Origin: Kibdelosporangium persicum
Lineage (GTDB): Bacteria; Actinomycetota; Actinomycetes; Mycobacteriales; Pseudonocardiaceae
Direction: 5' to 3'
DNA: 64,000 nucleotides
Assembly (NCBI RefSeq): GCF_013280595.1
Contig: NZ_JAAATY010000032.1
Span: 1-64,000 of the forward strand
Below the pieces are notes generated by a model. It made no database searches. It was not told the origin of the DNA and was given only the letters and a program-made list of their open reading frames with translations. Position 1 is the stretch's first letter. Each line of letters opens with the position of its first letter. This document shows, piece after piece, positions 8,375-17,836 of this stretch. The position numbers and the translations under genes were made by a program.

Positions 8375-8392
8375 TTAGGAAGATTTCCTAAC
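8374..8392. promoter_or_regulatory. Palindromic operator upstream of the ROK regulator
   Basis: GTTAGGAA-GAT-TTCCTAAC is a perfect 8+8 palindrome with a 3-base centre, starting on the last base of the CDF stop codon and lying 46 bases before the ROK gene. ROK-family (NagC/XylR-type) repressors often bind such T/A-flanked dyads, so autoregulation is likely. A TACACT -10-like hexamer follows at 8402-8407. Confidence 0.6.
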
Positions 8393-8437
8393 CCCGCCGC
8401 GTACACTCGCCTGAGGTTTCCGGCGAAGGAGTGATAC

Positions 8438-9622
8438 GTGGGCAGAACGCCGCAGGTGGGCACGCCGGCCGGAATGCGTGAGCTGAACCAACGTGCCGTG
8501 CTGGCCCGGTTGCGCACCGCGGGCCCCGCGACGCGCCCGCAGGTCGCCAAGGACACCGGCCTGTCGAAGCCCACTGTCGGCCAGGCACTGCTCGATCTCG
8601 AACGGCGCCAACTGGTCCGCGAGATCGGCCGCACGTCCACCGGACCCGGCCGGTCCGCCGTTGTCTACGGGGAGAACCCGGCCGCGGGCTTCGTGCTCGG
8701 CATCGACATCGGGCGGGAACGGCTGCGGCTCGCGGTCGCCGACCTGTCCGGTGCCATTGTGTCCAGAGTGGACGAACGCAACCGCTGTCGCAGCGCCCGC
8801 GGACTCGTCCGGCTGGTCGGCGATCTCGGCGAGCGCACGGTCGCCGAAGCCGGCATCAGCCCCGCCGACGTGGTCGCCAAAGTCGTTGGCAGCCCTGGTG
8901 TTCCGGACAAGGAGACCGGCGGACTACAGCACGCGCAGAACCTGCCGGGCTGGGGCAGGCGCGGCCTGATCGACGAACTCACCGGCGCACTGGGCGAAGG
9001 CGTCGTCGTGGAGAACGACGCGAACCTTGCCGCGGTAGGGGAATTGACCGCCGGAGCGGCACGCGGCGCCGAAACCTTCGTGTGCATCACGGTGGGCACG
9101 GGCATCGGTATGGGCATCGTCGTCAACGGCCAGCTGTTCCGCGGCGCGCACGGGGCGGCGGGCGAAATCGGCTATCTGCCGTACGGCACGGCGCAAGGCA
9201 CGCCACCGGAGCGCGGCATGCTGGAAACCGAGGTCTCCGGCGACTCCGTGGTCCGCAAGGCCCATCAGCAGGGCCTGGTGGACGTCAGGAGCGCCAAGGA
9301 CGTCTTCGAACTGGCCAGGAAAGGCAACGAGCCGGCGCTCAAGGCGGTCGGCGAAGAGGCCAAGCAGCTCGCGTTCGTCGTGGGCGCCGTCGCGGCCGTG
9401 ATCGACCCGGAACTCGTCGTCCTCGGCGGCGGCATCGGCTCCAACACCGACTTGCTCGCCGAGCCGCTCGAGCAGGCGCTGCGCGGCACGACGCCGCTGC
9501 GGCCACGGATCGTGGCCGGGGAGTTGGGGGAGACAGCCGTGCAGTCCGGTGCCATCGCGATGGGCCTGCGCTCCGCGCGCGAAGTGGTGTTCGATCGCGC
9601 GCTGGAGCTCAGGACCTCCTAG
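8438..9622 (+). CDS. ROK-family transcriptional regulator
   Basis: Sugar-responsive repressor of the NagC/XylR class. An N-terminal winged helix-turn-helix (about residues 10-65, ATRPQVAKDTGLSKPTVGQALLDLE) is fused to an ASKHA-type kinase-like domain with LGIDIGRERLRLAV, VENDANLAAVGE and TVGTGIGMGIV. The zinc-binding C-x-C-G-x2-G-C motif typical of ROK proteins is not present: the region reads GTAQGTPPERGMLE. It is therefore probably a non-enzymatic sensor or uses metal-free folding. The GTG start has GAAGGAG 6 bases upstream. Its stop overlaps the stop of the convergent DUF305 gene by four bases (CTAG). The inducing sugar is unknown. Confidence 0.85.
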   Translation: MGRTPQVGTPAGMRELNQRAVLARLRTAGPATRPQVAKDTGLSKPTVGQALLDLERRQLVREIGRTSTGPGRSAVVYGENPAAGFVLGIDIGRERLRLAVADLSGAIVSRVDERNRCRSARGLVRLVGDLGERTVAEAGISPADVVAKVVGSPGVPDKETGGLQHAQNLPGWGRRGLIDELTGALGEGVVVENDANLAAVGELTAGAARGAETFVCITVGTGIGMGIVVNGQLFRGAHGAAGEIGYLPYGTAQGTPPERGMLETEVSGDSVVRKAHQQGLVDVRSAKDVFELARKGNEPALKAVGEEAKQLAFVVGAVAAVIDPELVVLGGGIGSNTDLLAEPLEQALRGTTPLRPRIVAGELGETAVQSGAIAMGLRSAREVVFDRALELRTS

Positions 9623-10356
9623 GACCCTGGCAGCGGCTGGGCTCCGCGCTCAGCCAGCAGGCTCTTCATGTACTGCACTTCGCCGTTCTGCGACGTCACG
9701 ATCGTGCGCGCCAGGTTGCGCAACGGCGCCAGCTGCACGTGTTCCTGGCCGTACTGCGCCATCGACAGGCCGCCCTCGTGGTGGCGGATCATCAGCTGCA
9801 GGAAGTAGACGTCCAGGTCCTTGCCGGTCTTCTTGCGCAGCTGGACCAGTTCGTCCTGGCTGGCCATGCCGGGCATCAGCTGCCCAGGCTGCATGCCCGG
9901 GTGGTCCGGCATCGAGCCGTGCTGGTGCGCGCCCGAGGCGTTGGTGGACATCCAGCTCATCGCCTGCCGGCCCGGCGGACGGCTCTCCGGCTGCCCCCAG
10001 ATGTCCAGGTAGCCGGCCATCATGCCGACCTGGGCCTTCTGGGTGCCTTCGATGTCGAAGGCGAGCGTCTTGATCGTCGGGTCCTCGGTGTGGTCACGCG
10101 CCCAGCTGGCCATGGTCACGGCCTGCAGGTGATGGGTGGTCATGTCCTGCGCGAAACCGACGTCCACCGAGTCCGGACCGGGGTTGGCCGCCGTCTGGTC
10201 GGTGACGGCCAGGGTGATCAGCATCCCGATCGCGGCTCCGACGAGCAGGATGGCCAGGGCCGCGGCCGAGAAGATGAGGATCCGCTGCCCGCTCGGGCGG
10301 GGATCCTCGTCCTCGTCGACAAGAGCCTCGTCGTCCACGCGATCGTCGACGGTCAC
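9619..10356 (-). CDS. DUF305 domain protein with N-terminal membrane anchor
   Basis: About 245 residues: an acidic N-terminus (DDEALVDEDEDPRP), one transmembrane helix (ILIFSAAALAILLVGAAIGMLITLAV), then a DUF305 ferritin-like helical domain with repeated His/Met motifs (FAQDMTTHHLQAV, QLMIRHHEGGLSMAQ) and a His/Met-rich insert (GAHQHGSMPDHPGMQPG). DUF305 proteins are extracytoplasmic and often linked to copper or other metals; the H/M content here fits metal binding (inference). The GTG start overlaps the stop of the upstream DUF3105 gene by GTGA, giving translational coupling. No terminator separates it from the convergent ROK gene. Confidence 0.85.
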   Translation of the reverse strand: MTVDDRVDDEALVDEDEDPRPSGQRILIFSAAALAILLVGAAIGMLITLAVTDQTAANPGPDSVDVGFAQDMTTHHLQAVTMASWARDHTEDPTIKTLAFDIEGTQKAQVGMMAGYLDIWGQPESRPPGRQAMSWMSTNASGAHQHGSMPDHPGMQPGQLMPGMASQDELVQLRKKTGKDLDVYFLQLMIRHHEGGLSMAQYGQEHVQLAPLRNLARTIVTSQNGEVQYMKSLLAERGAQPLPGS

Positions 10357-11213
10357 TGGCTTGGCGGCTGCGAGCCGGAGGCCGGGGCGGACGGAGCCGA
10401 CGGGGCCGGCGAGCCGGAGGCCGGCGGCACTTCCTGGCCGTTGGAGACCTGGCCCTGCTGGGCGCCGGTGCCGTCCATCTTCACCGCGTCGGCGGGCGGC
10501 GGCGTGGTGTCCAGCGGCGGCGGGTTGGTCGGGTCGAAACCGGGCTGGGTGTCGCAGCGGGCACCGGGCTCCGGGTACTGGTACTCGTTGCGGCGCAGCG
10601 ACTGGATGAACTGGTCGATCCGCTCGTCGTTGACGCTGTCCAGCTTGAGCTGGTGGCCCCACGACTGCAGCGAGAGCGGCTTGTCCAGGCCCGGGTACGG
10701 CGACATCGCCATGAAGTCCTGGCCGGAGACCTTGTTCTTCAGCGCGTCGAGGTCGGCGCCCTGCACCTTGTCCGGGTTGTAGGCGATCCAGACCGCGCCG
10801 TGCTCGAGCATGTGGACCATGTTCTCGTTGCGCACCGGCGTCGCGTAGACCATGCCGTTGCAGTCCGCCCAGATCTCGTCGTGCGGCCCGCCGAACGGCG
10901 GCGACTGGTCGTACGCGACCCGCTGGGTGGCCTTGACGTGCATGGCGGCCTGGTAGTCCACCTTCACCACGCCCGGGATGTCCTCGGACGGGTCCCTGTT
11001 GCTGTCCGAGGGCCGCCACGCGGTGGCCTCGTTCACGCGCATGACCGAGTAGCCGATCACGACCACGGCCAGTACGACGAGGCCGAAGACGATCGCCACT
11101 GTGCCCCACGGCTTGGGCTTCTTGACAGCGGCCGCGGACCGTGCGGCCCTGACACTGCCCTTCGCGCCTTTTGCCGACTTGGAGCCGCCCTTGTTCTTCG
11201 TGCCGCTGGCCAT
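10353..11213 (-). CDS. DUF3105 membrane protein
   Basis: 286 residues. The first 37 residues are rich in Lys/Gly/Ser and cytoplasmic, followed by a single TM helix (TVAIVFGLVVLAVVVIGYSVM) and an extracellular DUF3105 domain. Conserved segments are VAYDQSPPFGGPHD, NENMVHMLEHGAVWIAYNP, MSPYPGLDKPLSLQSWG and a C-terminal EPGARC. The last 60 residues are a Pro/Ser/Ala-rich tail. Function is unknown; DUF3105 and DUF305 genes are recurrent neighbours in actinobacteria. It is translationally coupled to the DUF305 gene. A second, lipoprotein-type paralogue lies just upstream. Confidence 0.85.
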   Translation of the reverse strand: MASGTKNKGGSKSAKGAKGSVRAARSAAAVKKPKPWGTVAIVFGLVVLAVVVIGYSVMRVNEATAWRPSDSNRDPSEDIPGVVKVDYQAAMHVKATQRVAYDQSPPFGGPHDEIWADCNGMVYATPVRNENMVHMLEHGAVWIAYNPDKVQGADLDALKNKVSGQDFMAMSPYPGLDKPLSLQSWGHQLKLDSVNDERIDQFIQSLRRNEYQYPEPGARCDTQPGFDPTNPPPLDTTPPPADAVKMDGTGAQQGQVSNGQEVPPASGSPAPSAPSAPASGSQPPSQ

Positions 11214-11286
11214 GCCGATCTCGGACCTCGTTTCGTTACTTACCGACCACCGTGGGACAGTGTAAGGACAGTGTGTCTGCTGGGTG

Positions 11287-11952
11287 TCAACTGCCGACCG
11301 GGGCGGAGCCGTCCGGCGCCGGGGCCGGGTCGAACGGCGGCGGGTTCTCCTGGTCGAACGTCGGGTTCTCGCAGGGCGCGCCCGGTTCCGGGTGGGTGTA
11401 GCGGTTCTGCTTGAGCGCGCTGACGAACGCTTCGACGCGCGGGTCGGCCGGGTCGTCGAGCTTGAGCCGGTGACCCCACGACTGCAGCGAGACCGGCTTG
11501 TCCAGGCCGGGGTACGGCGACATCACCATGTACGGCACTCCCGTGACCCTCTTCGCCAGTGCCTCCACGCCCGCCGCCGGCAGTGTCTCCGGGTTGTAGG
11601 CGATCCACACGGCTCCGTGTTCGAGCGCGTGCACCATGTTCTCATTGCGGACCGGTTTGGTGTAGACCACGCCGGTGCACGCCGCCCAGGAGGCGTCGTG
11701 GGTTCCGCCGAACGGGGGGCTCTCGTCGTAGGCCACCCGCTGCGGCGCCCGGACGTGCTGCGGGTCGTTGTACGCCTTGATCTCGATGCCCGGGATCAGC
11801 ACCGAGCGGTCGCGCTGCTCGGGTGGCACGGCGTCCTCGGTGGCCGGCGCGGTGCTCTGGCCGGTCGCCTGGTCGCCGCCGCCGGTGCACGCGGTGGCCA
11901 GCAGGACGAGCCCGGCGGCGAGGATCGGTCGGATACGCACGGTCGGCGACAC
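11287..11952 (-). CDS. DUF3105 lipoprotein (paralogue)
   Basis: 221 residues with a lipoprotein signal (RIRPILAAGLVLLATAC, lipobox Cys near residue 22) and a DUF3105 domain sharing VAYDESPPFGGTHD, NENMVHALEHGAVWIAYNP and MSPYPGLDKPVSLQSWG with the neighbouring paralogue. It therefore displays the same domain on the outer face of the membrane by a lipid anchor rather than a TM helix. The GTG start has GAAAGG just upstream. The spacing of 73 bases to the next gene suggests a common transcript with the DUF3105 and DUF305 genes. Function unknown. Confidence 0.85.
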   Translation of the reverse strand: MSPTVRIRPILAAGLVLLATACTGGGDQATGQSTAPATEDAVPPEQRDRSVLIPGIEIKAYNDPQHVRAPQRVAYDESPPFGGTHDASWAACTGVVYTKPVRNENMVHALEHGAVWIAYNPETLPAAGVEALAKRVTGVPYMVMSPYPGLDKPVSLQSWGHRLKLDDPADPRVEAFVSALKQNRYTHPEPGAPCENPTFDQENPPPFDPAPAPDGSAPVGS

Positions 11953-12006
11953 CCTTTCGTCAGGTGGTCTGCAAGAGCCGGTTCGTCCAGGTCGGGGCGC
12001 TCTACC

Positions 12007-12012
12007 TAGACT
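12007..12012 (+). promoter_or_regulatory. -10 element for leaderless transcription of the lysine/threonine operon
   Basis: TAGACT lies exactly 7 bases before the GTG at 12020, and there is no well-spaced Shine-Dalgarno sequence. Transcription starting at the GTG itself is the simplest reading. No good -35 match is visible. Confidence 0.55.
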
Positions 12013-12019
12013 TTGCGGA

Positions 12020-12793
12020 GTGAACCCCGCCGCGCTCGCCGAGAAGGTTCGGGCCGCTGCCGTCGAGGTCCTCGCTGGTCGAGGTCTCGACAGTACCGTG
12101 CTGCCCGAATCGGTCGATTTGCGGCGGCCGCGAAACCCGGCGCACGGCGACTACTCGACGTCGCTCCCGCTGCGGGTGGGCGACCGCGCCGGGATGTCCG
12201 CACCCGACCTCGCCCGGATGCTGGCCAGCCGGTTGACCGGATGTGACGGAATCGACTCCGCCGAGGCGGCCGGGGCCGGCTTCGTCAACTTGAGGCTGAC
12301 CACGGCCGCGCTGACGAGCGTCGTCGCGGACATCGAGGCGGCGGGCGAACGCTACGGGGCCCGGCCGCACGTGCCCGGGGCGTGGCAGGACGTCCCCGCT
12401 GACCTGCGTGAACGGCGGATACGGGACAACCCGGTCTTCAATGTCCGGTACGCGCACGCGCGGATCTGCCAAGTGGTGCACAACTCGGTGAAATTCGGCA
12501 TGGATCCGGCCTGTGCCGATCTAGGGTTGTTGACGCACGAGCGTGAGGGTGCCGTGATCCGGGCCCTCGGCGAGTTCGAAGTTCTCGCGCCCGACCTGGT
12601 CGCGCGGTACCTGGAACAGCTGGCGGACGCGTTGCACGGGTGGTACGACACCCCGGAATGCAGGATCCTGCCGCAAGGCGACGAGGAGGTCGCCGCAGTG
12701 CACCTGGCGCGGCTGCGGCTGTCGCGAGCGGTGCGGCAAGTCTTGGCGAACGGCCTTGAGGCGCTCGGTGTCTCGGCCCCTGAACGGATGTGA
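12020..12793 (+). CDS. ArgRS-like protein lacking the catalytic domain (Arg-tRNA synthetase N-domain plus DALR domain)
   Basis: 257 residues. The N-terminal part (PESVDLRRPRNPAHGDYSTSLPL, then GAGFVNLRL) matches the additional domain 1 of class I arginyl-tRNA synthetase, which contacts the tRNA D-loop. The C-terminal part (NVRYAHARICQVVHN.. to LGVSAPERM) matches the DALR anticodon-binding domain. The Rossmann catalytic domain with HIGH and KMSKS is absent. The junction is clean (about residue 115-135), so this is a stable two-domain protein rather than a recent pseudogene. It sits 3 bases ahead of lysA and heads an aspartate-family operon. A role in sensing or binding tRNA-Arg for control of lysine synthesis is conceivable but not established. 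Confidence 0.8.
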   Translation: MNPAALAEKVRAAAVEVLAGRGLDSTVLPESVDLRRPRNPAHGDYSTSLPLRVGDRAGMSAPDLARMLASRLTGCDGIDSAEAAGAGFVNLRLTTAALTSVVADIEAAGERYGARPHVPGAWQDVPADLRERRIRDNPVFNVRYAHARICQVVHNSVKFGMDPACADLGLLTHEREGAVIRALGEFEVLAPDLVARYLEQLADALHGWYDTPECRILPQGDEEVAAVHLARLRLSRAVRQVLANGLEALGVSAPERM

Positions 12794-12796
12794 GAA

Positions 12797-14236
12797 GTGA
12801 GAGCCCACCCCGCTGGACCCCGGCACGCGGACGTCCTGCTGCCCGCGAACACCGCCGGGCCACGCCCGGTGACGCCCGCCGAGATCGACGAGCTGCCTGA
12901 GCAGGTGTGGCCCCGCAACGCCACGCGTGGGCAGGACGGTGCGGTCCGGTTGGCCGGTGTCGACGTCCGCGAGCTCGCCGAGAAGTACGGCACGCCGTTG
13001 TTCGTGATGGACGAGGACGACTTCCGCTCGCGTTGCCGCGACCACGCCAGGGCGTTCGGCGACCCGGCGCTGGTGCACTACGCGTCCAAGGCGTTCCTGT
13101 CGGTCGAGATCGCCAGGTGGGTCGCGCAGGAGGGGCTGAGCCTGGACGTCTGCAGCGGCGGTGAGCTGGCGATCGCGCTCAGGGCGGGATTCCCGCCGGA
13201 GCGGATCGCGTTGCACGGCAACAACAAGTCCGTCGCGGAGCTGACCGCGGCGGTCGAGGCCGGGATCGGCGCGGTCGTGCTCGACTCGTTCCACGAGATC
13301 GTCCGGCTCGACCAGATCGCCCGGGAGCGCGAGGTCGTCCAGCCCGTGCTGATCCGGGTCACGGTCGGCGTCGAGGCGCACACCCACGAGTTCATCGCCA
13401 CCGCGCACGAGGACCAGAAGTTCGGGTTCTCGCTGGCCTCGGGCGACGCGCAGGAGGCGGTGCGGCGCACGCTGAAGTCCGGCGGTCTCCAGCTCGTCGG
13501 GCTGCACAGCCACATCGGGTCGCAGATCTTCGACGTCGACGGCTTCGAGGTGGCCGCGCACCGCGTGATCAAACTGCTCGCCGAGCTGCGGGACGAGCAC
13601 GGCGCCGAGGCCATCGCCGGTCTGACCACCGTGGATCTCGGCGGCGGGCTCGGGATCGCCTACACGCCGCAGGACGACCCGCCGCCGCCCGGCTGGCTGG
13701 CCGAGCAGCTCAGGACCATCGTGTCCAAGGAGTGCGAGCACGAAGGCCTGGAGATGCCGCGGATCGCGGTCGAACCGGGCCGGGCGATCGTCGGTCCCGG
13801 CACCGTCACCGTCTACGAAGTCGGGACCATCAAGGACATCACGCTCGGCGCGGGCTCCTCGCGGCGCTACGTCAGCGTGGACGGCGGGATGAGCGACAAC
13901 ATCCGCACGGCGCTCTACGACGCGGTGTACGACGCGCGCCTGGTGTCACGCCGTAGCGACGAAGGCGCAGGCGACACGCAGGCGAAGCTCAGCCGGATAG
14001 TCGGAAAGCATTGCGAGGCAGGCGATGTGATCGTCCGGGACTGCTGGCTGCCGGACACGGTCGCGCCGGGCGATCTCGTGGCGGTCGCGGCGACGGGCGC
14101 GTACTGCTACGCCATGTCGAGCGGGTACAACCGGCTGCCGCGGCCCGCCGTGGTCGCGGTCAAGGAGGGGCAGGCGCGGCTGTTGCTGCGCCGGGAGACC
14201 GAGGACGACCTGTTCGCACTGGAGGTCCAGTCTTGA
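12797..14236 (+). CDS. lysA: Diaminopimelate decarboxylase
   Basis: PLP enzyme converting meso-diaminopimelate to L-lysine, the last step of lysine synthesis. The alanine-racemase-fold barrel carries the PLP lysine (Lys98 in VHYASKAF), the HSHIGSQ phosphate-contact motif, the Gly-rich DLGGGLGI and EPGRAIVG, and the C-terminal domain has RDCWLPDT and GAYCYAMSS. At 479 residues it matches actinobacterial LysA, including a ~50-residue N-terminal extension. The GTG start follows the upstream stop by three bases. Its TGA overlaps the TTG start of hom. Confidence 0.97.
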   Translation: MRAHPAGPRHADVLLPANTAGPRPVTPAEIDELPEQVWPRNATRGQDGAVRLAGVDVRELAEKYGTPLFVMDEDDFRSRCRDHARAFGDPALVHYASKAFLSVEIARWVAQEGLSLDVCSGGELAIALRAGFPPERIALHGNNKSVAELTAAVEAGIGAVVLDSFHEIVRLDQIAREREVVQPVLIRVTVGVEAHTHEFIATAHEDQKFGFSLASGDAQEAVRRTLKSGGLQLVGLHSHIGSQIFDVDGFEVAAHRVIKLLAELRDEHGAEAIAGLTTVDLGGGLGIAYTPQDDPPPPGWLAEQLRTIVSKECEHEGLEMPRIAVEPGRAIVGPGTVTVYEVGTIKDITLGAGSSRRYVSVDGGMSDNIRTALYDAVYDARLVSRRSDEGAGDTQAKLSRIVGKHCEAGDVIVRDCWLPDTVAPGDLVAVAATGAYCYAMSSGYNRLPRPAVVAVKEGQARLLLRRETEDDLFALEVQS

Positions 14237-15510
14237 AACCGATCAGGGTCGCGCTGCTGGGGTGCGGGACCGTCGGCACCGAGGTGGTCCGGCTGCTCGA
14301 CGAGCAGGCCGGTGACCTGGCCGCGAGAGTCGGCGCGCCGGTCGAGCTGGCCGGGATCGCGGTCCGCAGGCCGGACCGGCACCGCGACGTGCCCAGGCAC
14401 CTGCTGACCGCGGACGCCGCCGGGCTGGTCGCGTCCGATGTGGACGTCGTGGTCGAGGTGATCGGCGGCATCGAGCCGGTCCGCACGCTGCTGCTGGACG
14501 CCCTGCGGGCGGGCAAGTCCGTGGTCTCGGCGAACAAGGCGCTGCTGGCCGAGAGCGGCGGCGAGCTGTTCGCCGCGGCGGACGAGTCGGGCGCGGACCT
14601 CTACTTCGAGGCGGCCGTCGCCGGTGCGATCCCGTTGCTGCGGCCGCTGCGCGAGTCGCTGGCCGGTGACCGGATCACCCGCGTGATGGGCATCGTCAAC
14701 GGCACCACCAACTACATCCTGTCGGCGATGGACGAAACCGGCGCCAACTACGGCGAAACGCTCGAGGAGGCCAGCAGGCTCGGGTACGCCGAGGCCGACC
14801 CGACGGCCGATGTGGACGGTTACGACGCCGCGTCCAAGGCCGCGATCCTCGCGTCCATCGCGTTCCACACCCGTGTCACCGCCGGGGACGTCCACCGCGA
14901 GGGCATCTCCGCGGTCACCTCGGCCGACATCGTCGCGGCGCGCACGCTCGGCCGGACGATCAAGCTGCTGGCGATCTGCGAGCGTGTCGACGACTCGGTC
15001 GCGGTCCGCGTGCACCCGGCGATGATCCCGCGGAGCCATCCGCTGGCCGGCGTCGGCGGCGCGTTCAACGCGGTCTTCGTCGAGGCCGAGGCGGCCGGTC
15101 AACTGATGTTCTACGGCCAGGGCGCCGGTGGCTCGCCGACCGCGAGCGCCGTGCTCGGCGACCTCGTCGCGGTGGCCCGCAACAAGGTGCACGGCGGTCG
15201 CGGACCGCGTGAATCCGCTTACGCCGCACTGGAAATACGCCCGATCGGCCAGGTCGAGACGCGGTACCACCTGAGCCTGGACGTGGCCGACAAGGCCGGT
15301 GTGCTGGCCAGTGTCGCCGCGGTGTTCGCCGAGCACGACGTGAGCATCGCGGCCGTCCGGCAGGAGGGCCGGACCGACGACGCCAGCCTGGTGATCGTCA
15401 CCCACGCGGCGCCGGACGCCGCCCTGAGGTCCACAGTGGACAAAGTCGCCGGGCTGCCCGCGGTGCGCGAGGTGGTCAGCGTGATGCGGGTCGAAGGCGA
15501 GGAGTCATGA
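14233..15510 (+). CDS. hom: Homoserine dehydrogenase
   Basis: NAD(P)-dependent reduction of aspartate semialdehyde to homoserine, the branch to threonine and methionine. It shows the Rossmann motif [11 protein letters not shown] at the N-terminus, the catalytic region [11 protein letters not shown] and [15 protein letters not shown], and a C-terminal ACT domain (from about residue 345, [23 protein letters not shown]) expected to mediate threonine feedback inhibition. The start is a TTG overlapping the lysA stop (TTGA), with GGAGG at 14221-14225. Length 425 residues, normal for monofunctional Hom. The next gene overlaps by four bases. Confidence 0.96.
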   Translation: MKPIRVALLGCGTVGTEVVRLLDEQAGDLAARVGAPVELAGIAVRRPDRHRDVPRHLLTADAAGLVASDVDVVVEVIGGIEPVRTLLLDALRAGKSVVSANKALLAESGGELFAAADESGADLYFEAAVAGAIPLLRPLRESLAGDRITRVMGIVNGTTNYILSAMDETGANYGETLEEASRLGYAEADPTADVDGYDAASKAAILASIAFHTRVTAGDVHREGISAVTSADIVAARTLGRTIKLLAICERVDDSVAVRVHPAMIPRSHPLAGVGGAFNAVFVEAEAAGQLMFYGQGAGGSPTASAVLGDLVAVARNKVHGGRGPRESAYAALEIRPIGQVETRYHLSLDVADKAGVLASVAAVFAEHDVSIAAVRQEGRTDDASLVIVTHAAPDAALRSTVDKVAGLPAVREVVSVMRVEGEES

Positions 15511-16580
15511 CCACATCGGTGATCTCACCCGCCTGGCCGGGCATCGTGCACGCCTATCCGGGCCGGATCGGGGTGCCGGGCGGCGCCCGGGTGGTCACCC
15601 TCGGCGAAGGCGGGACACCGCTGGTCGAGGCGCCGTACCTGGGCGAGCTGACCGGCGGCAAGGTCTACCTGAAGGTCGAGGGCGCCAACCCGACCGGCTC
15701 GTTCAAGGACCGCGGGATGACCGTGGCGATGACGTACGCGCTGGCCGAGGGCAGCAAGGCGGTCATCTGCGCGTCCACCGGCAACACCTCGGCGTCGGCC
15801 GCCGCGTACGCCGCGCGCGCCGGGCTGACCTGCGCGGTGCTGGTTCCCCGCGGCAAGATCGCGCTCGGCAAGCTGGCCCAGGCGGTGGTGCACGGCGCGA
15901 GGATCCTCCAGGTCGACGGCAACTTCGACGACTGCCTCGAGCTGGCGCGCAAGACCGCGGCCGACCACCCCGTCACGCTGGTCAACTCGGTCAACCCGGT
16001 TCGCCTCGAAGGGCAGAAATCCGCCGCGTTCGAGATCTGCGACGTGCTCGGCCGCGCGCCGGACGTGCATTGCCTGCCGGTGGGCAACGCGGGCAACATC
16101 ACCGCCTACTGGCGTGGCTACCGCGAATACGCCGACGACGGCGTGATCCCCGGCGCGCCAAGGATGTTCGGCTTCCAGGCGGCCGGGGCCGCGCCGCTGG
16201 TGCACGGCGAGCCGGTGAGCAACCCGGAGACCATCGCGACCGCGATCCGGATCGGCAGCCCGGCGTCGTGGACCGGCGCGATCGCCGCCCGCGACCAGTC
16301 GGATGGCCTGATCGACGCGGTCACCGACGAGCAGATCCTCGACGCGTACCGCTTGCTCGCGAGCCGGGAGGGCGTTTTTGTCGAGCCCGCGTCGGCCGCG
16401 AGTGTGGCCGGACTGCTGATGGTGGCGGGCGACGGCCGGCTGCCCGCCGGGTCCACGGTGGTCTGCACGGTCACCGGGCACGGTCTGAAGGACCCGGACA
16501 CCGCGTTGCTGGCGATGCACGAGGTCGAGCCGGTTCCGGTCGACGCGGGCGCCGTCGCCGCGGCCCTGGAACTGGCATGA
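15507..16580 (+). CDS. thrC: Threonine synthase
   Basis: PLP enzyme making threonine from O-phosphohomoserine. The PLP lysine lies in [12 protein letters not shown], the phosphate loop is GNAGNI and the Ser/Thr contact [10 protein letters not shown] is present. The C-terminus carries VTGHGLKDP. Length 357 residues, the short class of threonine synthase. The ATG overlaps the hom stop (ATGA) and the stop in turn overlaps thrB, so hom-thrC-thrB are translationally coupled. Confidence 0.96.
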   Translation: MTTSVISPAWPGIVHAYPGRIGVPGGARVVTLGEGGTPLVEAPYLGELTGGKVYLKVEGANPTGSFKDRGMTVAMTYALAEGSKAVICASTGNTSASAAAYAARAGLTCAVLVPRGKIALGKLAQAVVHGARILQVDGNFDDCLELARKTAADHPVTLVNSVNPVRLEGQKSAAFEICDVLGRAPDVHCLPVGNAGNITAYWRGYREYADDGVIPGAPRMFGFQAAGAAPLVHGEPVSNPETIATAIRIGSPASWTGAIAARDQSDGLIDAVTDEQILDAYRLLASREGVFVEPASAASVAGLLMVAGDGRLPAGSTVVCTVTGHGLKDPDTALLAMHEVEPVPVDAGAVAAALELA

Positions 16581-17479
16581 CCGCCGAGGACCCGGCCGCG
16601 GGGCCGACCGGCGCGGTCCGGGTCGAAGTGCCCGCTTCCAGCGCCAACCTCGGGTCCGGGTTCGACGCGCTGGGGCTGGCTCTCGGGCTGCACGACGTGA
16701 TCGAGGCGCGGATCATCCCGCGGGGTGTGGAAATCACCGTCGAAGGTGAGGGTGCGGACGAAGTGGACCGGACCGAGGCCCATCTCGTGGTACGTGCCCT
16801 GCGTGCCGCCGGTGAGGTCATCGGATTCCGGCCGCCTGGCCTGGAATTGCGCTGTCGCAACGCCATTCCGCACTCGCGGGGGCTCGGCTCGTCCGCGGCG
16901 GCCGTCGTCGCGGGCGTCGCGGCCGCGTACGGCCTGGCGGGAATGGAACTCGACGAGCAGGCGTTGCAGGTTGCTGCGGAGTTCGAAGGCCACGCCGACA
17001 ACGCGGCCGCCAGCCTCCTTGGCGGTCTGGTGCTGGCGTGGACGGAGGGTGACCGGTACCACGCGGTCCGTCTCGAACCGCATCCGGCGATCCGGCCGGT
17101 GTTGCTCATTCCGGGTGAATCCTCGAAGACCTCGGTGACCAGGCAACTGTTGCCGGATCGTGTCCCGCACGCGGACGCGGCGTTCGCCGCGGGCCGCGCC
17201 GCGCTGGCCGTCCAGGCCGTCACGGCCGACCCGCGGTTGCTACTGCCAGCGACCGCCGACCGGCTGCATCAGGACTACCGGGAAGCGGCCTGGCCTGCGA
17301 GTTTGCGGGTGGTCAAGATCCTGCGCGAGCACGGGCTGGCCGCGACGGTCTCCGGCGCGGGCCCGACCGTGATGGTGCTCACCCAGGACGGCAAACTGCC
17401 CGATGGAGTGGACCTCACCGGGTTCGACCCGCGGGAACTGGCCGTCGACCGGCTTGGAGTGCAGGTCAGAGCCCTCTGA
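16577..17479 (+). CDS. thrB: Homoserine kinase
   Basis: GHMP-family kinase that phosphorylates homoserine for ThrC. It has the N-terminal motif [18 protein letters not shown], the ATP-binding loop [17 protein letters not shown] and the C-terminal [11 protein letters not shown]. It is 300 residues long. The ATG overlaps the thrC stop. It is the last gene of the operon; rho follows after 357 bases with its own promoter. No strong terminator hairpin is visible directly after the stop. Confidence 0.96.
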   Translation: MTAEDPAAGPTGAVRVEVPASSANLGSGFDALGLALGLHDVIEARIIPRGVEITVEGEGADEVDRTEAHLVVRALRAAGEVIGFRPPGLELRCRNAIPHSRGLGSSAAAVVAGVAAAYGLAGMELDEQALQVAAEFEGHADNAAASLLGGLVLAWTEGDRYHAVRLEPHPAIRPVLLIPGESSKTSVTRQLLPDRVPHADAAFAAGRAALAVQAVTADPRLLLPATADRLHQDYREAAWPASLRVVKILREHGLAATVSGAGPTVMVLTQDGKLPDGVDLTGFDPRELAVDRLGVQVRAL

Positions 17480-17507
17480 CCGACCTCGACGCGCCGGGGG
17501 GTGGTTG

Positions 17508-17536
17508 TTGCACGTGGCTGCGTCGCCGTCTACCCT
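17508..17536 (+). promoter_or_regulatory. rho promoter
   Basis: TTGCAC (17508-17513) and TACCCT (17531-17536) are separated by 17 bases, a good fit to the housekeeping promoter. It predicts a transcription start near 17543 and a 5' leader of about 295 bases before rho. Confidence 0.6.
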
Positions 17537-17542
17537 CGGGGG

Positions 17543-17836
17543 CGTTCAGTCACCGCGCGCGCGGGCGCCCGGTGTCGTTCCCAGGGATTTCTTCCTGGGT
17601 CGCATCTGCCGTAAAGGATGTCGGCCCCATCCAACTGGAGTCGATGTCCAAGGGTTTCCCGACAGCCGTGGTGACCGATGCTCCGTATTGGCGAATCCGT
17701 CGCACGCCTGGTCCAAGTCGTGGCCGAGGCCGTGAACAAGGTTGGCCGAAACAGGAGAGACAAGCCGTTCCGCGTTCCGTCGGGCGGCGGTCCGCTGGTC
17801 CACGTAGGAGGCGGGGACCGGTCAGGAAGGACATTA
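17543..17836 (+). promoter_or_regulatory. Long 5' leader of rho
   Basis: The stretch between the predicted rho transcription start and the GTG has several short frames without good ribosome-binding sites and a hairpin-prone segment (CCCAGGGATTTCTTCCTGGG at about 17580-17599). Long leaders that allow Rho to regulate its own mRNA are known in other bacteria. Autoregulation here is inferred from length only. Confidence 0.35.

Noticed and set aside
17572-17836. Short frames in the rho leader as genes
   Set aside because: No ribosome-binding sites or conserved composition; better explained as 5' untranslated leader.
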